NCBI RefSeq assembly: GCF_003203515.1
Contig: NZ_BGNG01000001.1
Coordinates: 496,001-560,000 of the forward strand
Direction: 5' to 3'
From: Glaciecola sp. KUL10
GTDB taxonomy: Bacteria > Pseudomonadota > Gammaproteobacteria > Enterobacterales > Alteromonadaceae
DNA length: 64,000 nt
Shown: piece by piece, positions 56,373-64,000 of the stretch
How positions within the stretch are numbered: the stretch's first letter is position 1
How the letters are laid out: the number at the start of each line of letters is the position of its first letter
Program-made: the position numbers and the translations under genes
Notes under the pieces: generated by a model
The model's input: the letters and a program-made list of their open reading frames with translations, nothing else
The model's database searches: none
Told to the model about the DNA's origin: nothing

Positions 56373-57521
56373 TTAGAAGACATAGTTAACTGCAATGCGA
56401 ACTAAGGTTGCATCAAGCGCATCCTGAATCTTATTTTCGTAGCTGCTTACGTCAAACTTTAATGCAACTTGGGAATCTAGGTCATAGCGAAGCCCTACAG
56501 TAGTAAGGGCATAATCTTCATAAAAGAAATTTTGGAAGCCAACAACAATTTGAGTCGCCGCGGGCTGAAACTGCGCAGGTAGCGCTGCAATATCTTCTAA
56601 AAACTTGAGATCTTCAACACCATCTCGTGCCTCATAAGTGATTGATGGCGTGAATTTACCTATTCGAGTTCCCATCGTGACAAAGTAGGCATTGTCGTCA
56701 GCACTGAAGGACTCACCTCCCGTTACTTTTGTAATTTCGCCGCTTACAAACCAAGTAAAATTGTCATATTCAAGACCCAATCCAGTAAATGTTCCACTAT
56801 CATCGCGCAGCGCAATTTTATCAGCTAATACGGGGGAAATTTGTGCTAACTGAGCAAATGCGGCGTCAGTAGTCGGTTCAGTAAACGTTGTATTACTCTG
56901 GCCATATACAAGTCTCGCTTTAAACGATTCATAGGTTGCCTCAGCGGTTATAAGTAATACATCTTCGCCATCGGCGACACCGCCTCCGATTTCACTAGTA
57001 TATGTGCCTGAGCCTAGTTGCAATGTGTAATCCCAGTCACCTATATTGTTTGTATAATCTAGACGTAATCCATCCAAGTTGGTAAAAGGTACGTCATAAA
57101 CTGAAAAGGGAGTCTGTGCCCAATGAAAAGAATAACCAACGTCAGAAGATGCAGAATATCTAAATAACGGAAGTCGTAAACGGCCCGCATTCACTGAAAA
57201 GTTGTCATTTACCGAATAGGTTAGGTATGCCCATTCAAAGTCTGCTTCGTAATCATTTTCGCCGCGAGCAAGCAATTGCGCGGTCGCCGTCACTTTTTCA
57301 TTTACATCGCCACTGATTTGTATTGCGAAAAGGCTGCCATTACTGAAATCTACATTGTCGTCATAACCAAAAAGATCTGTCGTATTTCCCGCCCCGTCTA
57401 CGTTTTCACTTGTAGTAAACCCAGCAGTTAAATTAGCAAAGCCGTTAATACGAATGTCTGCTGAGACAAATCCGGGCCCACAAGCTGCTGCTATCGCACT
57501 AGCTAGAAGTAATTTTTTCAT
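56373..57521 (-). CDS. Outer-membrane porin-like protein
   Basis: This 382-residue barrel protein has a signal peptide (LLLASAIAAACGPGFVSA) and many amphipathic strands, ending LVRIAVNYVF with the C-terminal Phe. Sequence style (INGFANLTAGFT, VTATAQLLARGENDYEADFEWA) fits the porin family of Alteromonadales. Substrate unknown; the adjacent PstS-like proteins hint at phosphate or another anion. It is separated from the two PBP-like genes by 16 and 24 bp, so the three form one operon. Confidence 0.85.
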   Translation of the reverse strand: MKKLLLASAIAAACGPGFVSADIRINGFANLTAGFTTSENVDGAGNTTDLFGYDDNVDFSNGSLFAIQISGDVNEKVTATAQLLARGENDYEADFEWAYLTYSVNDNFSVNAGRLRLPLFRYSASSDVGYSFHWAQTPFSVYDVPFTNLDGLRLDYTNNIGDWDYTLQLGSGTYTSEIGGGVADGEDVLLITAEATYESFKARLVYGQSNTTFTEPTTDAAFAQLAQISPVLADKIALRDDSGTFTGLGLEYDNFTWFVSGEITKVTGGESFSADDNAYFVTMGTRIGKFTPSITYEARDGVEDLKFLEDIAALPAQFQPAATQIVVGFQNFFYEDYALTTVGLRYDLDSQVALKFDVSSYENKIQDALDATLVRIAVNYVF

Positions 57522-57545
57522 ATGTTTGTTACCTTGTTAATCAAT

Positions 57546-57962
57546 CTATTTAATCTCAATTACCAACACACTATCGGTAACGGAATTTGAATCGATGTAC
57601 CCTATCGCATCTGGGTTTGAAGCGACTTTTTCTATTACAGATTTATCGTCTGCCAATTCAGCTGGCGGCACACCTTTTCCAGTAAACACTAGCTTTGACC
57701 AATAAGCGGAAACTTGACTTGAACTTCTCCCTAATATCGTTTCATCAAATTCAGACCTAATTGCTGAGTCTGGACTTTGGTTAATTGCGGTTACAGGGGA
57801 GCCATTTGGAAACTTTTTTTCTTTACCTAAAAATATTCGTTGAATTGTCTTTTGATCGATTGCCAACGCATTAGATTTATTGACGATGATAACGACGCCT
57901 GCTCTTACATTAGTAGAAAGCAGAGCTATCGCTAGCATAGAAACTAAGACTATTGTTCTCAT
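57546..57962 (-). CDS. PstS-like small periplasmic binding protein 2
   Basis: This 138-residue secreted protein is a paralogue of the product at 55943: signal peptide (VSMLAIALLSTNVRA), GVVIIVNKSNALAID, RIFLGKEKKFPNGS, SQVSAYWSKLVFTGKGVPPAEL. The two share most residues in the middle. Being first in the operon, it is likely the founder or main copy. Full phosphate transport genes are not present nearby. Confidence 0.78.
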   Translation of the reverse strand: MRTIVLVSMLAIALLSTNVRAGVVIIVNKSNALAIDQKTIQRIFLGKEKKFPNGSPVTAINQSPDSAIRSEFDETILGRSSSQVSAYWSKLVFTGKGVPPAELADDKSVIEKVASNPDAIGYIDSNSVTDSVLVIEIK

Positions 57963-58045
57963 ATAAAACGCCTCTTGATCGAACGGTTCCCAGTATATAG
58001 AAACACGTCAATCTAAAGTTATCGGCAAGTATACGTAGTTATTGA

Positions 58046-58073
58046 ATAAAAAAAGGTAGCGAACGCTACCTTT
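58046..58073 (-). terminator. Terminator of the acyl-CoA synthetase gene
   Basis: On the minus strand a perfect 6-bp stem GGTAGC/GCTACC with a GTTC loop is followed by seven T. Confidence 0.85.
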
Positions 58074-58094
58074 GAATGGATTAGACCTTAAATA

Positions 58095-59768
58095 TTAGTG
58101 CTGCCAGACGACACTTTCGCTATATTGACCAAGAATGATATCCTTAAATTTGTCTTCAATAACGTGACGTTTAACCTTGAGTGTGGGCGTTAGTAAATCA
58201 TTTTCTATTGACCACTCATCCCTAAATACGACAATTCTGTCAAGTTTTTGATGACTTTCAAGTGATGCATTGACTGTCTCTAATGTCGCCTGAAGACTTT
58301 GTTCATTTATCGCTTTTTCTTGTTTGAGTGCATCTTGTGATAACACAAGCAACGCAATCGGTTGAGGTAAGTTAGTCCCCGTTACGCACACTTGTTCAAC
58401 AATAGAGTTTTCCATTATTTTTGCCTCGATTGGCGCAGGTGCAACATATTTTCCTTTTTCAGTTTTGAATATATCTTTCAGGCGCCCCGTAATTTTTACA
58501 TACCCTTCACTATCAATTTCACCTTTATCGCCAGTGCGAAGGTAGCCATCATTCGTGAATACACCCGACGTCTTTTCTTGTTCTTTATAGTAGCCAATCA
58601 TATTACAGGGTGATTTGACTTGAATTTCACCATCTTCTGCGATTCGAATATCAACGCCATTGTATGCTTTACCAATCGAGCCCACTTTATCTAAGCGAAA
58701 AGGAACGCTACTGGTTCCATACGCACAGTTTTCAGTCATCCCCCAGCCTTCCGATATATTAATCCCGATTTTGTTAAACCAAAGAATAGTGGCAGGTGCA
58801 AGAGGTGCGGAACCGGAAGCCCATAAACGACATGATCCCAAACCCAATTCGTTTCTTACTTTTTTCGCTACTTTTTTACCGATAATGGGTACGCTGAGCA
58901 AAAAGCTCAATTTCTTTTGAGGAAGCTTTGCTAACACTCCCATTTGGAACTTCGTCCAAAGCCTTGGTACTGAAATAAATAAAGTGGGTTCGCAGTGTTT
59001 GACGTCTCTGGTGAATGTATCAAGCGATTCAACAAAACACATGCTAGTTGCAGCGTAAAAGCTCGCTAACTCAACCAGCACCCTTTCGGTAATATGAGCC
59101 AAAGGCAAATAACTCATGATTCTATCTTTATCGTTAACGTTAAGTTCGTTCAAACTGTTTCTAGCTGCCCAAGCAACAGTTTGATATGTATGCACAACAC
59201 CTTTGGGCTGCCCTGTGCTGCCTGACGTATATATTATCGTCATTATATCATTCATGTCAGGAATGGGGCTTGCAGCCATCGGTTCAATTTGAGTGAATGT
59301 ATCCCATGAATTTTCTAGGTCTATCCCTTTATAAGGAAAACCCACCGTCTCAACACTTTCTGGGATCGCATCAACCGCTGCTTGGTAATCATCTAGCTTA
59401 CCAATAAAGACCAAAGGACACTCTGCATGTTCTAATACATATTGAATCGTATCCTTGCCTGCGGTCGAAAATATTGGTACCGAAACATGACCAGCCATTG
59501 ATATACCGATATCTGAAATTATCCATTCAGCACAGTTTTTTGAAAGAATCGCTATTTTAGAGCCTTTGGGATATTCCTTGGCTACAAGTGCTGCCGCTAC
59601 CCTTCTGGCCTGATTCATCGTCTCGGCCCACGTAAATGTTTTATACACCCCATCAATTGGTTGTTGCATATACAAAGCATCTGGAATCTTTGATTCCCAC
59701 TCATATAACATTGAAATCGGTGAAACTACGGCATCTTGAGAAATCAGATTTGTGTTATCTAGTGGCAT
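58095..59768 (-). CDS. Long-chain acyl-CoA synthetase (AMP-binding)
   Basis: This 557-residue adenylate-forming enzyme activates fatty acids to acyl-CoA. The motifs are YTSGSTGQPKGVVHTY (P-loop-like), GWGMTENC, YLRTGDKGEID and GRLKDIFKTEKGKYVAP with the catalytic Lys region. The fold order is normal. It may feed the beta-oxidation cluster at 41972-49830, but it is transcribed alone. Confidence 0.92.
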   Translation of the reverse strand: MPLDNTNLISQDAVVSPISMLYEWESKIPDALYMQQPIDGVYKTFTWAETMNQARRVAAALVAKEYPKGSKIAILSKNCAEWIISDIGISMAGHVSVPIFSTAGKDTIQYVLEHAECPLVFIGKLDDYQAAVDAIPESVETVGFPYKGIDLENSWDTFTQIEPMAASPIPDMNDIMTIIYTSGSTGQPKGVVHTYQTVAWAARNSLNELNVNDKDRIMSYLPLAHITERVLVELASFYAATSMCFVESLDTFTRDVKHCEPTLFISVPRLWTKFQMGVLAKLPQKKLSFLLSVPIIGKKVAKKVRNELGLGSCRLWASGSAPLAPATILWFNKIGINISEGWGMTENCAYGTSSVPFRLDKVGSIGKAYNGVDIRIAEDGEIQVKSPCNMIGYYKEQEKTSGVFTNDGYLRTGDKGEIDSEGYVKITGRLKDIFKTEKGKYVAPAPIEAKIMENSIVEQVCVTGTNLPQPIALLVLSQDALKQEKAINEQSLQATLETVNASLESHQKLDRIVVFRDEWSIENDLLTPTLKVKRHVIEDKFKDIILGQYSESVVWQH

Positions 59769-59941
59769 ATTCAGTCCATATTATTTACATATTGTTCACA
59801 TGTTAATAATAATGGCTTATTGCAGATAATATACAACTGATTTTTTGAGGCTTTTTAATCAGTTTTTTACGATGTTAAGCATTGAAAAGGTTAAAATCAA
59901 CGAACCATAAGGGCCATAAAAAAATATAAATAAAATTTATA

Positions 59942-62900
59942 TTAGTCGTTTGAGGCAATGTTTTTATTGGAAGTCTGGTATTGTTGTGTATCTACCAACC
60001 AATTTTTAAACAAAAGCTCCCCAGCCATGAGATTACTAACTGGTTTCGAAAAAAAGTACCCTTGCAGATAGCGGCAGTCTGTTTTTAAAAAGTAGTCAAC
60101 TTGCTTTTGAGTTTCGATACCTTCAGCGACAGTATCAATTCTCAACATTTCCGTCATTATTAAGGTTGACTTGATTATAGACTCAGTGCCTTCATCGATG
60201 CCGATATCGCTAACAAATGATTTATCAATTTTAACAATGTCGATGGGGAATTCTTTTAGGTATTTCAAAGAAGAGTAGCCCGTGCCAAAATCGTCCAATG
60301 AAATCTTAAACCCTAATTGTCTCATCTCACTCATGTAATCAATTGTGTTTGAATTCACATCAATTAATAATCCTTCAGTGATTTCAAATCGTAAACAACT
60401 AGTAGGAAGAGACTTGAGAGATAACATTCTTAGTATGCGTTCAAAATCAGGTCTTGTTGAAAATTGCTTAGCTGATAGGTTTATAGCCACATATCCCTCA
60501 AATCCATTTGCATACCAAAGGCTCAAGTCTTCAATGGCGCTTTCAATCGCACTCATCGTTAGGTCTCTTATTAAGCCTAATTGTTCGGTAATAGGAATAA
60601 ACAATGCTGGGGGAATATACTCTCCGTCGCTATTCCAACGCATTAACATTTCAAACCCAGCTGTGTTGTTTTTCTCGATATCTACGATTGGTTGATAAAA
60701 GTTTTCAAACTCTTTCCCCACCGACGCCCTTTTAACCTTATTTTGAAGTAGCATATCTTTTTGGACTTTGAGGTTCATGCTTTCGGTGTAATGTTGAAAT
60801 CTGTTTTTGCCAGTTTGCTTTGCGTTGTACATCGCAACATCTGCATTGCGTAACATATGTTCAGCATTTAAACCGTCATCAGGAAACAATGTTACGCCAA
60901 TACTAGCGGATATACTGATACTTTGATTCATCATTAGGATGCTTCTTTCGAGATCAATGAGCAATTCTGAAACAAGCTTATTAACTGAATCAATTGCATC
61001 TACTTCCTCTAGAACAACGACGAATTCATCCCCTCCAAGTCTTGCAACTGAGTCCTGTTCTCTAAAATGAACTTTCAAACGATTTGCCACTTCAACTAAC
61101 ACTTTGTCTCCTGCGTCATGGCCAAAGGTATCGTTTATAGGTTTAAAACGATCCAAATCAATGAAAAGTAAAGCAATTTTTGTATTGTGCCGTTTTGCTG
61201 TTTTGATAGATTGCTCGAGCCTGTCTATTAATAGGGTTCGATTTATGAGCCCGGTTAACACATCGTAGTTTGCGAGCTTCTCTAATGCGTACTGAGCTTC
61301 TTTTTGCTCACTTATATCTGTCATAATCACAAGATAGTGCAAAATTTCTGTGCTATTACTATCATCAACGATAGTATTTATATCTGTTATAATTGTCACT
61401 TTGCGCGCATTTAACGTGAGTGAAATTTCAGTCTTATAACTGTCACCAGGCGATAGCGTAGCCAGCCTTGAGTATAAATTGTTGTATAGACTTAGTTGTG
61501 TCTCAAATATGTCAGTCAAAGCATCGTTCAACTTTTCATCGAACCCGATATTAAACGCTTTTAAAAATGAGGGGTTTGCCGCAACAGGCGCGCGTTCTTG
61601 ATCAAAGATTAATACCCAATCGCGCGTATGCTCAAAAGCATCACCGAACAGTTTTAACCTTTCTTTTGAAGCTATTGCATCGGTAACATTTGTATAAGTG
61701 CCTGTTACGACCATTTCATTTGAATCGTTAACCCGAATGATACTTCCCAAATCTCTAAACCAGATGAAATTACCATCAGAGGCGCGCATGCGATAAGTGT
61801 GGTCGAAATGCTCAATTTTTCCACTTACAAAGTGTCGCCAAGCATTCAAATACCGTAGGCGATCTGAATCGTGCAACAAGCTTATGTGTTCTTCGAAATT
61901 TATCTCTAGATTATGTTTTTCATAACCTAATTCTTGCTCCAGGCGCGGTGAATGTATCATATTTGAACCAGAACGCCATTCCCAAATGTCCGATTGGCTC
62001 GCCCTTAAGGCACTCGTCAACCGGTTGTTATACATAGTGATTTTTTGATTTGCCCTAGCTAAGCTCTTTTGATAAAGAGTACGTTTATAAATATAACTGC
62101 CCAGAATAGAAGTGAATATTAAGAAATATACGCTGTAAGCAAATGGCGATAACCAAGGAGCATGTTTAACCAATATTGTGTATTCAGTGGCAGGGTTATC
62201 GCTATTTTTTTCCAACATGCTGCGAGCCGTCAGCGTGTATCTTCCCGGACTAAGTGTCGGAATATCGATAAAGTTATTGATCGTTGGGGGGTATTTTATG
62301 GTTTTGGATTCAGACGATAACTCATACAAATATAAATTATTTTTAATCGTCGCATAATCCAAGGTAGAAAAGTAAACTTTCAAGCCATAATCACTGTGTT
62401 TTAATTCGAGCGTTTCAGCACTGCTTGCATAAATCGGTTGTGCATAATTTTGAGAAGCCAGCATAACTTCTGTTATTAAAGGGTTTCCTGTTGACACATT
62501 ATAGATTTGACGGGCCTTTGCAGCAGAAAAAATAGTGATGCCTTTGGTTCCACCAAAGGCAAATCTTCCATCAACCAATACCTTTGAAGCACCTGCATTG
62601 AATTCACTGGAGCTTATGCCATGCATATTCGAAAAGCTGAATATTAATTCAGACTCAATATCCAACATGTGGATACCAGAGTGTGATGAAAACCAAAGGT
62701 TCCCTATATCGTCTTGAGTGAGTTCATATATCAGGTTAGACGGCAAATTGTCATTTACAGTATAATGATGAATTAACTCTTTGGTTTCACCATTGAGCTT
62801 AAAAAGGCCTTTACCGGGATAACTTATCCATATGTTATTGCCGCGGTCTCTAAGGTAACTCTGAGGTAATACATCTGTTTGAATAGAGTCTGACGCTACA

Positions 62901-64000
62901 GTGTGTATTATCTGAATATCACCAGTATCGACATCTAAACCTATAACACTGCCGTATCCGGAAATAATAAGTTGCTTGGATTTCTTATCATATTTAAGAA
63001 TTGAAAGCATACCGGATAAGGGGAAATCGTTGGGACCAACGGGGTAATGCTTTCCGAACCCCGTGGCAGTATCAATTCTATAAAAACCATCATCAAACAA
63101 CCCCCAAATGTATTGGTTGCTTTGTTTTGCCATTCCCCACATATATTGTCCTTGCCAATTATCACTTTGGTTTGGATTAGGAGGGAGTTCTATGAATTGT
63201 TCAGAGCGAATATCAAATTTGCGCAGTGTCTCACCTGTCATTAACCACAAACTGTCATTGTCTACTGATATGATTTGAGAAATATTGGAGTCACTGTAAA
63301 GAGAAGCGACGTAATCTTGCATTAAGTATCTTTGCGTATCACCTGTGTTCAATGATAGTTTGGTAAGACCATTATTGGTTCCTAACCAAAGTGTTTGTGC
63401 GTTGTTTTGATGAATAGCAAGCACGTTATTATCGCTTAATTGAACCTTGTCGATAGTATCTACTCGGTTATACATATTTTGAAAAATTAAGCTTGACCTA
63501 GTCCAAAATAACGCACCATTATACTCGGTACCAAACCAAAGGTTGCCATATTTATCGCTTTCCATAGCGCGTACTCGCTTATCGGAAAGCGCCATTTCGG
63601 CTATTTTTGGTTCGAATAAAAATGATAAATTATCTTGTGCATCTAGCTCGAAAATACCAATATCAGTCCCAACATATGTACTGTTATTGATTGATTGAGA
63701 AAGACTCCAAATATTTCGCTTAGTATCTATTAAGGAACTTGGGGGCAGTTGCCATTCCTGTGAAACATAATTGACTGTCGCACCTAAAGGCATTTTATAA
63801 AAACCAGCAATTGTGCCGATTAATAGAGTATCTTGCTTATGTTTTGCTAGCGATTTAGTATCTGTTGTGACCTGATTTGACGCTTTCAAGCCCTGAATGA
63901 AATCAATCATTTTGTGAGTGTTACTCTTTAAATCAATTCCGAAGAGACCATTATTAGTAGCGACGAACAACACATTTTGTTCAACTAATATTGCTCGTAT
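59942..64000 (-). CDS. Two-component-regulator-propeller / PAS / GGDEF / EAL signalling protein, 5' end missing
   Basis: The frame stays open to the window end, so the N-terminus lies outside. The visible 1350 residues start with beta-propeller repeats (for example LWFGTEYNGALFW and NLWFSSHSGIHML), then a Y_Y_Y-like domain, a membrane helix (FAYSVYFLIFTSILGSYIY), two PAS regions, a GGDEF domain with intact RLGGDEFVVVLEE, and an EAL domain reading EML (GFEMLMRW) with DDFGTGYSS. Both cyclase and phosphodiesterase activities are possible; the propeller probably senses an extracellular ligand. Confidence 0.9.
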   Translation of the reverse strand: MRAILVEQNVLFVATNNGLFGIDLKSNTHKMIDFIQGLKASNQVTTDTKSLAKHKQDTLLIGTIAGFYKMPLGATVNYVSQEWQLPPSSLIDTKRNIWSLSQSINNSTYVGTDIGIFELDAQDNLSFLFEPKIAEMALSDKRVRAMESDKYGNLWFGTEYNGALFWTRSSLIFQNMYNRVDTIDKVQLSDNNVLAIHQNNAQTLWLGTNNGLTKLSLNTGDTQRYLMQDYVASLYSDSNISQIISVDNDSLWLMTGETLRKFDIRSEQFIELPPNPNQSDNWQGQYMWGMAKQSNQYIWGLFDDGFYRIDTATGFGKHYPVGPNDFPLSGMLSILKYDKKSKQLIISGYGSVIGLDVDTGDIQIIHTVASDSIQTDVLPQSYLRDRGNNIWISYPGKGLFKLNGETKELIHHYTVNDNLPSNLIYELTQDDIGNLWFSSHSGIHMLDIESELIFSFSNMHGISSSEFNAGASKVLVDGRFAFGGTKGITIFSAAKARQIYNVSTGNPLITEVMLASQNYAQPIYASSAETLELKHSDYGLKVYFSTLDYATIKNNLYLYELSSESKTIKYPPTINNFIDIPTLSPGRYTLTARSMLEKNSDNPATEYTILVKHAPWLSPFAYSVYFLIFTSILGSYIYKRTLYQKSLARANQKITMYNNRLTSALRASQSDIWEWRSGSNMIHSPRLEQELGYEKHNLEINFEEHISLLHDSDRLRYLNAWRHFVSGKIEHFDHTYRMRASDGNFIWFRDLGSIIRVNDSNEMVVTGTYTNVTDAIASKERLKLFGDAFEHTRDWVLIFDQERAPVAANPSFLKAFNIGFDEKLNDALTDIFETQLSLYNNLYSRLATLSPGDSYKTEISLTLNARKVTIITDINTIVDDSNSTEILHYLVIMTDISEQKEAQYALEKLANYDVLTGLINRTLLIDRLEQSIKTAKRHNTKIALLFIDLDRFKPINDTFGHDAGDKVLVEVANRLKVHFREQDSVARLGGDEFVVVLEEVDAIDSVNKLVSELLIDLERSILMMNQSISISASIGVTLFPDDGLNAEHMLRNADVAMYNAKQTGKNRFQHYTESMNLKVQKDMLLQNKVKRASVGKEFENFYQPIVDIEKNNTAGFEMLMRWNSDGEYIPPALFIPITEQLGLIRDLTMSAIESAIEDLSLWYANGFEGYVAINLSAKQFSTRPDFERILRMLSLKSLPTSCLRFEITEGLLIDVNSNTIDYMSEMRQLGFKISLDDFGTGYSSLKYLKEFPIDIVKIDKSFVSDIGIDEGTESIIKSTLIMTEMLRIDTVAEGIETQKQVDYFLKTDCRYLQGYFFSKPVSNLMAGELLFKNWLVDTQQYQTSNKNIASND

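Overview
The window looks like the chromosome of a marine gammaproteobacterium of the Alteromonadales (Glaciecola/Paraglaciecola-like Alteromonadaceae). Three things point there: AT-rich DNA, three large TonB-dependent receptors, and a gammaproteobacterial rimP-nusA-infB-rbfA-truB-rpsO block. The genus is inferred, not demonstrated. I see no phage, plasmid, insertion sequence or CRISPR array.

Region 1 (1-4300) is a zinc-limitation island. A ZnuD-like His-rich TonB receptor (cut by the window edge) diverges from a MerC-like membrane protein and a DUF1826 gene. Next come two tandem DUF3299 paralogues. A Zur-type palindrome lies in each of the two promoter regions.

Region 2 (4387-16485) is the most interesting locus. 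A HutC-type GntR regulator is followed by three transcription units, each preceded by the same palindrome (GTCTTATAYAAGAC type): a GH31 glycosidase with a complete TRAP transporter, a TonB receptor, and an operon of aldo/keto reductase, TauD/TfdA dioxygenase and YeiH-type anion exporter. Together they fit oxygenolytic use of sulfoquinovose glycosides: import, hydrolysis, Fe/2-oxoglutarate desulfonation to a 6-aldehyde sugar, reduction to glucose, and sulfite export. The substrate is inferred. The GH31 enzyme does not look like E. coli YihQ, but carries an Arg where YicI has a residue that walls off the C6 pocket. A nested palindromic MITE-like element lies between the TonB receptor and the exporter gene.

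Region 3 (16587-21368) holds a DUF2721 membrane protein, a periplasmic solute-binding protein overlapping a PAS-GGDEF-EAL gene, and a coiled-coil membrane protein. Region 4 (21438-28200) is the translation/transcription operon, with a clear promoter and two terminators ahead of rimP but no tRNA there. The initiator tRNA is instead at 36847-36923.

Region 5 (28683-36774) has a CsgD/VpsT-like regulator behind a long regulatory region, a membrane protein, an alpha/beta hydrolase, a two-component system with a small outer-membrane protein and an S41 peptidase, and a divergent retropepsin-like lipoprotein. Region 6 (36847-50565) has the initiator tRNA, phhB, a TonB receptor, and a fatty-acid/acyl-CoA degradation cluster with MaoC, LysR, two acyl-CoA dehydrogenases, a FadB-like enzyme, SDR, quinone oxidoreductase and a histidine phosphatase. 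Region 7 (50710-64000) has hemN with an FNR-like box, a large zinc metalloprotease, a dimeric-type dUTPase, a porin flanked by two paralogous phosphate-binding-like proteins, a long-chain acyl-CoA synthetase and a giant propeller-PAS-GGDEF-EAL protein cut by the window end.
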